DNA from: an uncultured Rhodanobacteraceae bacterium
GTDB lineage: Bacteria > Pseudomonadota > Gammaproteobacteria > Xanthomonadales > Rhodanobacteraceae
NCBI GenBank assembly: GCA_937902695.1
Contig: CALFNI010000507.1
Span: 1 to 9,388 of the forward strand
Length of the DNA: 9,388 nt
Direction: 5' to 3'
How positions within the stretch are numbered: the stretch's first letter is position 1; every line of letters starts with the position of its first letter. The notes beneath the pieces were generated by a model that had not been told where the DNA came from, made no database searches, and worked only from the letters and a program-made list of their open reading frames with translations. This document shows positions 6,249-9,388 of this stretch, in pieces. The position numbers and the translations under genes were made by a program.

Positions 6249-6818
6249 ATGATCTTTCTCGCTTCGCAATCGCCGCGACGCCGCGAGCTCCTGCGCCAGC
6301 TCGGCGTCGACTTCTCGATCCTCGACGTCGACGTGCCCGAGGAACGCGCGCCCGGCGAGCCGCCGGAGGACTACGTCAGCCGCGTCGCGCGCGAGAAGGC
6401 CGCGGCCGGCTTGATGCAGGTGGTCGCGGTGCCGGACGCGATCGTGATCGGCGCCGACACCGAAGTCGTGCTCGGCGACGCCGTGTTCGGCAAGCCTGCG
6501 GATGCCGCCGATGCGGCGCGCATGCTGCGCCTGCTGTCGGGCCGCGCGCATCGCGCGATCTCGACGGTGTGGTGCGTCAGCGCCTCGCGCGAGGAGCATG
6601 CGACCAGCGACACGCGCGTCGACTTCATGCCGCTCGGCGAGGACGATATCGCCGCGTATGTCGCGAGCGGCGAAGCGTTCGGCAAGGCCGGCGCGTACGC
6701 GATCCAGGGCCGCGCCGCCGCATTCGTCGCGCGTCTGGACGGCAGCCACTCGGGCGTGATGGGGCTGCCGCTGCACGAAACGGCGCAGCTGCTCCGACGC
6801 TTCGGCGTGCGCGCGTAG
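6249..6818 (+). CDS. maf: Maf-family nucleoside triphosphate pyrophosphatase (YhdE type, dTTP/UTP)
   Basis: Maf proteins hydrolyse non-canonical or excess nucleoside triphosphates to the monophosphate and pyrophosphate; the YhdE branch prefers dTTP and UTP. The 189-residue protein begins IFLASQSPRRRELL (2-15), the phosphate-binding signature (S..S.RR). IGADTEVVL (68-76) contains the catalytic Asp70, and FGKP (80-83), AGAYAIQG (147-154) and GSHSGVMGLPLHET (165-178) complete the active site and the YhdE-like C-terminus. I chose the ATG at 6249 because it puts the first strand directly at the N-terminus as in E. coli YhdE; a GTG at 6210 would read into the repeat island. In many gammaproteobacteria maf is followed directly by rng. 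Here a reverse-strand regulator separates them, and the maf stop lies one base from that gene's stop. Confidence 0.94.
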   Translation: MIFLASQSPRRRELLRQLGVDFSILDVDVPEERAPGEPPEDYVSRVAREKAAAGLMQVVAVPDAIVIGADTEVVLGDAVFGKPADAADAARMLRLLSGRAHRAISTVWCVSASREEHATSDTRVDFMPLGEDDIAAYVASGEAFGKAGAYAIQGRAAAFVARLDGSHSGVMGLPLHETAQLLRRFGVRA

Positions 6819-6819
6819 G

Positions 6820-9162
6820 TCAATTGCCGGCGAGCGTCGCCGGGTCGAGCGCGATTTCGGGCGCAGCGCGCAGCGCATCGAGCCGCTGCTGCTCGGCGTC
6901 GGCGAGCGCGGTCTGCTCGGTCGCATGCAGCGCCGAAATGCGATCAGCAATCGCATCCGGCTGCTGGTCGAGCCACGGCCGCCAGGCGTCGCGCGCGAGC
7001 AGCGCATCGGGCCGGCCCAGCGCGAGCTGCCAGTGGCCGAGCTGGAACAGCGCGGCCTGGGCGATCGGCGCGGCGATCGGCGGGCTTGCGTCGAGCAGAC
7101 GATCGAGCGCATCGGCGGCACCGGCCGCATCGCCGCCGAGTTTGGCCAGATGCGCGTCGAGCAGCGGCAGCCATGGCCGCCATTCGGGCGCGTCGTCGGC
7201 GATGGCGCGAAATGCCGCGACGCCTTCGCGCGCGACGCCCGCGTCGCCCGCATCGCTCGCCGTCGCGACGAGCTCGACGAGCAGCGGCGCAAGGCTGCGC
7301 GTCGTGCCCTCGGCCGCGTAGACCGCACGTGCGCGGCCGTATTCGGCGAATGCGTTCGTCCAGTCGCGCTCGCGCGCGTCGAGCGCCGCGAGCGCCCAGT
7401 GGCCGTCGGCCTGCCAGTGCGTGTTGTGCTCGGCGTCGCCGAGCGCGAGGACCCGTTCGGCGAGCGCGCGCGTCGATTTGTCGTGGCCGAACGGCGCCAG
7501 CACCCAGACGAGCTGCGTGCCGATCAGTGCTTCGAGCCGCGTGTCGTTGCGTTCGCGCGCGATCGCCAGACCCTGCTTCAGCAGCGCGGCCGCATCGAGA
7601 AGACGGCCCTGGTTGGCTTCGGTCGCGCCGAGATTGCCGAGGATCGAGCCTTCGAGATACGCATCGCCCGCCGCGCGCGCCGCGTCGAGGGCATCGCGGA
7701 GCCGGCTGGCCGCACCCGCCGCGTCGCCGGCGCCGTTGTCGATGCTGGCGAGATTGGCGAGCGCGTTCGCTTCGCCGCGACGATCGCCGGTCGAGCGCGC
7801 GAGCGTCAGCGCATCGTCGAAGTGGGCGCGCGCCCTGGCGAAATCGCCGCGGTCGTCCTCGATCGACGCCGATGCGACGAGCAGCGCACTCATCGCGAGC
7901 GGCTGGTCCGCGGCGGACACGTGGCTCAGCGCTTCGTCGAGGAAGCGCTGCGCGCCGTCGAGATCGCCGCGGCGGTAGGCGGCCGACGCGCGCTGGCGCA
8001 GCGCCGGCACCAGCAGCTCGCGATCGCCGCGCTCGCGCGCGGCGGCGAGGACTTTCGTCGCGTTCTCGTCGGCCTTCGCGTCCTCGCCGCTCGCGGCTTG
8101 CGAGATCGCGAGCCCGAGGCGCGGCCATGCGAGCCCGGGATCGTGGTCGAGGCAGATCTCGAAATATTTCTTCGCGCTGGCGTGATCGCCGTGCAGTTGC
8201 GCATCGAGCCCGCGCGCATACGCTTCGGCGAGGAACGCGCTCGCGATGCCGCTCGCGCGCGTGTCGGGCAGCGGCGTCAGGTCGAGCCAGCGCCGGATGC
8301 GCGCCACGGCGTCGACCGCGAGCGGCGCCGGCGCGCTGCCGTGCAGACGCTCGCGGCGCTCGGCGCCACCCGCGGCAACGAGCGCGAGATCGAGCTCGTA
8401 GATCGGACCGACGCGTCGCAACGCGCTTCTGACGAAATGCGTCGCGCCGAGCGCCGAGCGCATCGCGCCGAGGTCGATCGCAGCCGGCGCGTGCGCCGAG
8501 CCCGCTGCCGCCTGCACGTTCTGCGCGGAGACGACTTCGAGACCGCCGGACTCGCCGATCAGGCTGCTCATGAGACCCATGAGGCCCGCGCCGGTCCAGG
8601 CGAGATCGGCGTCGCCCGTCTCGTCGGCCACCAGCAGCACGGCGATGCGCGCCGGCGCACTCGGATCGATGGCGGCGCGGATCGGAAAGCGCATCGCGAG
8701 AATGCCGACGACGAGCAGCAGCGCGCCGGCCGATGCGGCGAGGAACCAGCGCCGCGGCTTCGCGCGCGCCGGCGCGACCGGCGACGCCTCGGACGCGGCA
8801 ACCTGGGGCGTCTGGGCCGAATCCTCGATTTCGGCAACATCCGCGACCCAGACGAGCCCGCGCCCGTGCACGGTCCGGATCACCCGTTGCGCACCGCCGT
8901 CGTCGCCGAGCGCACGCCGCGCCTTGCGCAGCTGTTGCGAGAGCGCGGCATCGGTGACCGGCCGGCCGCCCCATAGTGCACTCACGAGTTCAGTCTTCGT
9001 CAGCGCGCGGCCGCGCGCGAGCAGCAGAAGCTCGATCAGATCGAAAACTTTTGCTTCCGCGTCGACGCGAAGCCCGTTACGGAGGATTTCGCGCGAGCCG
9101 AGGTCGATGTCGATATCGGCGAAGCGGTAGCGGCGGCTTGATGGCGGACGGATGGACGACAA
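6820..9162 (-). CDS. Membrane-anchored winged-helix transcriptional regulator with periplasmic TPR region (CadC/ToxR-like)
   Basis: A 780-residue one-component regulator. Residues 12-108 form an OmpR/PhoB-type winged-helix DNA-binding domain: RYRFADIDIDLGSREIL, KVFDLIELLL (38-47), TKTELVSALWGG (55-66), LSQQLRKARRALGDD (74-88), and the wing segment IRTVHGRGLVWVA (95-107). A Pro/Ala linker ends in the basic KPRR, followed by one hydrophobic transmembrane segment (about 139-157), so the remaining 620 residues should be periplasmic. Residues 171-290 (starting ARIAVLLVADETGD) resemble the TolB/FlgO-like domain found in such regulators. About 310-650 consists of helical TPR-like repeats (for example GEANALANLASIDNGAGDAAGAASRLRDAL, split across 463-491). 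The signal and target genes are unknown. Its start is uncertain: TTG at 9162 is the only usable start between an in-frame stop (9169-9171) and the DNA-binding domain, and it has no good ribosome-binding site. Confidence 0.88.
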   Translation of the reverse strand: MSSIRPPSSRRYRFADIDIDLGSREILRNGLRVDAEAKVFDLIELLLLARGRALTKTELVSALWGGRPVTDAALSQQLRKARRALGDDGGAQRVIRTVHGRGLVWVADVAEIEDSAQTPQVAASEASPVAPARAKPRRWFLAASAGALLLVVGILAMRFPIRAAIDPSAPARIAVLLVADETGDADLAWTGAGLMGLMSSLIGESGGLEVVSAQNVQAAAGSAHAPAAIDLGAMRSALGATHFVRSALRRVGPIYELDLALVAAGGAERRERLHGSAPAPLAVDAVARIRRWLDLTPLPDTRASGIASAFLAEAYARGLDAQLHGDHASAKKYFEICLDHDPGLAWPRLGLAISQAASGEDAKADENATKVLAAARERGDRELLVPALRQRASAAYRRGDLDGAQRFLDEALSHVSAADQPLAMSALLVASASIEDDRGDFARARAHFDDALTLARSTGDRRGEANALANLASIDNGAGDAAGAASRLRDALDAARAAGDAYLEGSILGNLGATEANQGRLLDAAALLKQGLAIARERNDTRLEALIGTQLVWVLAPFGHDKSTRALAERVLALGDAEHNTHWQADGHWALAALDARERDWTNAFAEYGRARAVYAAEGTTRSLAPLLVELVATASDAGDAGVAREGVAAFRAIADDAPEWRPWLPLLDAHLAKLGGDAAGAADALDRLLDASPPIAAPIAQAALFQLGHWQLALGRPDALLARDAWRPWLDQQPDAIADRISALHATEQTALADAEQQRLDALRAAPEIALDPATLAGN

Positions 9163-9220
9163 GCGGATTCACGAAAAGCGGGTTGACGACAGACGGGTCG
9201 GCGCCCATCGGGTTCCGATC
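9131..9220. repeat. Degenerate 15-bp tandem repeat (six units) at the start of the regulator gene
   Basis: CGG triplets recur exactly 15 bases apart at 9134, 9149, 9164, 9179, 9194 and 9209. The best units are AAGCGGATTCACGAA (9161-9175) and AAGCGGGTTGACGAC (9176-9190); the outer ones are more diverged. On the minus strand, in a frame other than that of the regulator, the units encode a pentapeptide series (DRNPM, GADPS, VVNPL, FVNPL, VVHPS, AIKPP). The repeat straddles the TTG start of the regulator. Confidence 0.65.
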
Positions 9221-9261
9221 GACGCGACGACGCCCGCAGTTTAGCGCCTGGGTCAAGCCGC

Positions 9262-9278
9262 CGGCCGGCAGCCGGCCG
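9262..9278. repeat. GC-rich palindrome upstream of rng
   Basis: CGGCCGG (9262-9268) and CCGGCCG (9272-9278) form a perfect 7-bp inverted repeat around a 3-base centre. It lies 9 bases upstream of the proposed -35 element of rng and about 100 bases upstream of the divergent regulator, so it could be an operator or merely a GC-rich chance palindrome. There is no adjacent T-run, so it is not an intrinsic terminator. Confidence 0.4.
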
Positions 9279-9286
9279 CACGGCAG

Positions 9287-9316
9287 GTGACAATGGCCGC
9301 GCGCGGCAGCTATAAG
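9287..9316 (+). promoter_or_regulatory. Sigma70-like promoter of rng
   Basis: GTGACA (9287-9292) and TATAAG (9311-9316) each match the -35 and -10 consensus at 5 of 6 positions, with an 18-base spacer. Transcription would begin near 9323, about 24 bases before the rng ATG. This is the best promoter in the window and gives rng independent expression now that the regulator separates it from maf. Confidence 0.6.
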
Positions 9317-9346
9317 TGACCTCAACTCGCAGCGTTAAGTGCCTTC

Positions 9347-9388
9347 ATGTCCGAAGAAATCCTGATCAACGTCACCCCGCGCGAGACC
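9347..9388 (+). CDS. rng: Ribonuclease G, 5' end (partial)
   Basis: The first 14 codons, MSEEILINVTPRET, match the very conserved start of RNase G (CafA) in gammaproteobacteria; E. coli RNase G begins with a closely similar ...LLVNVTPSET sequence. RNase G is the single-strand endoribonuclease that matures the 5' end of 16S rRNA and cuts some mRNAs; its S1 and catalytic domains lie beyond the window. Identity is supported by position, because rng follows maf in many gammaproteobacteria. The ATG at 9347 has only a weak purine stretch (TTAAG, 9335-9339) as a ribosome-binding site, and the gene has its own promoter just upstream. Confidence 0.85.
   Translation, partial: MSEEILINVTPRET

Noticed and set aside
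5565..7328. Minus-strand open frame spanning rlmH, the repeat island and maf
   Set aside because: It runs antisense through two well-identified genes and the non-coding repeat. The length is a by-product of GC-rich codon use.
6925..8976. Plus-strand open frame of 683 codons opposite the wHTH-TPR regulator
   Set aside because: It is a low-complexity Arg/Glu/Ala translation, a complement shadow of a gene with a clear winged helix, TM segment and TPR repeats.
1..9388. An undescribed defence or mobile system
   Set aside because: All genes are assigned to known housekeeping or regulatory families. There is no transposase, integrase, toxin-antitoxin pair, nuclease cluster or tRNA-linked attachment site.

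Overview
The window is high-GC bacterial chromosome. It most resembles a gammaproteobacterium of the Xanthomonadales/Lysobacterales (for example the Rhodanobacteraceae), though no rRNA or other marker settles this. The reasons are the gene order lptE-holA-nadD-rsfS-rlmH-maf-rng, a strong preference for GC-ending codons, the gammaproteobacterial start of RNase G at the right edge, and a large membrane-anchored winged-helix/TPR regulator of a type common in that group.

Layout, left to right. (1) The last codons of an upstream gene (possibly leuS), then a glutathione S-transferase-like gene that overlaps lptE by 4 bp (ATGA). lptE (outer-membrane LPS assembly lipoprotein) is followed after 58 nt by holA (DNA polymerase III delta), which overlaps nadD (nicotinate-nucleotide adenylyltransferase) by 4 bp. 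All are on the plus strand. (2) A DEAD-box RNA helicase with a DbpA-type RNA-binding domain lies on the minus strand. Its TAG stop interlocks with the nadD TAG stop in one palindromic CTAG. (3) A 315-nt gap (4826-5140) holds the helicase upstream region and a probable -10 element for rsfS. (4) rsfS (ribosomal silencing factor, TTG start, basic N-terminal tail), rlmH (23S rRNA pseudouridine methyltransferase), a short AT-richer repeat island, and maf (house-cleaning nucleotide pyrophosphatase). (5) A 780-codon winged-helix/TM/TPR regulator on the minus strand, whose stop is one base from the maf stop. (6) A divergent intergenic region with a 15-bp-period repeat, a GC-rich palindrome and a good sigma70-like promoter, then the first 14 codons of rng (RNase G).

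The core is housekeeping: envelope LPS transport, replication clamp loading, NAD synthesis, ribosome silencing and modification, nucleotide-pool cleaning and RNA processing. The GST, the helicase and the wHTH-TPR regulator are additions to an otherwise conserved block, two of them inserted in opposite orientation. I see no defence system, prophage, IS element, CRISPR array or RNA gene. The points most worth a second look are the DEGD (not DEAD) motif II of the helicase, the possibly leaderless holA start, the lysine/alanine/proline-rich N-terminus of RsfS, the repeat island before maf, and the uncertain start of the TPR regulator within a 15-bp tandem repeat.
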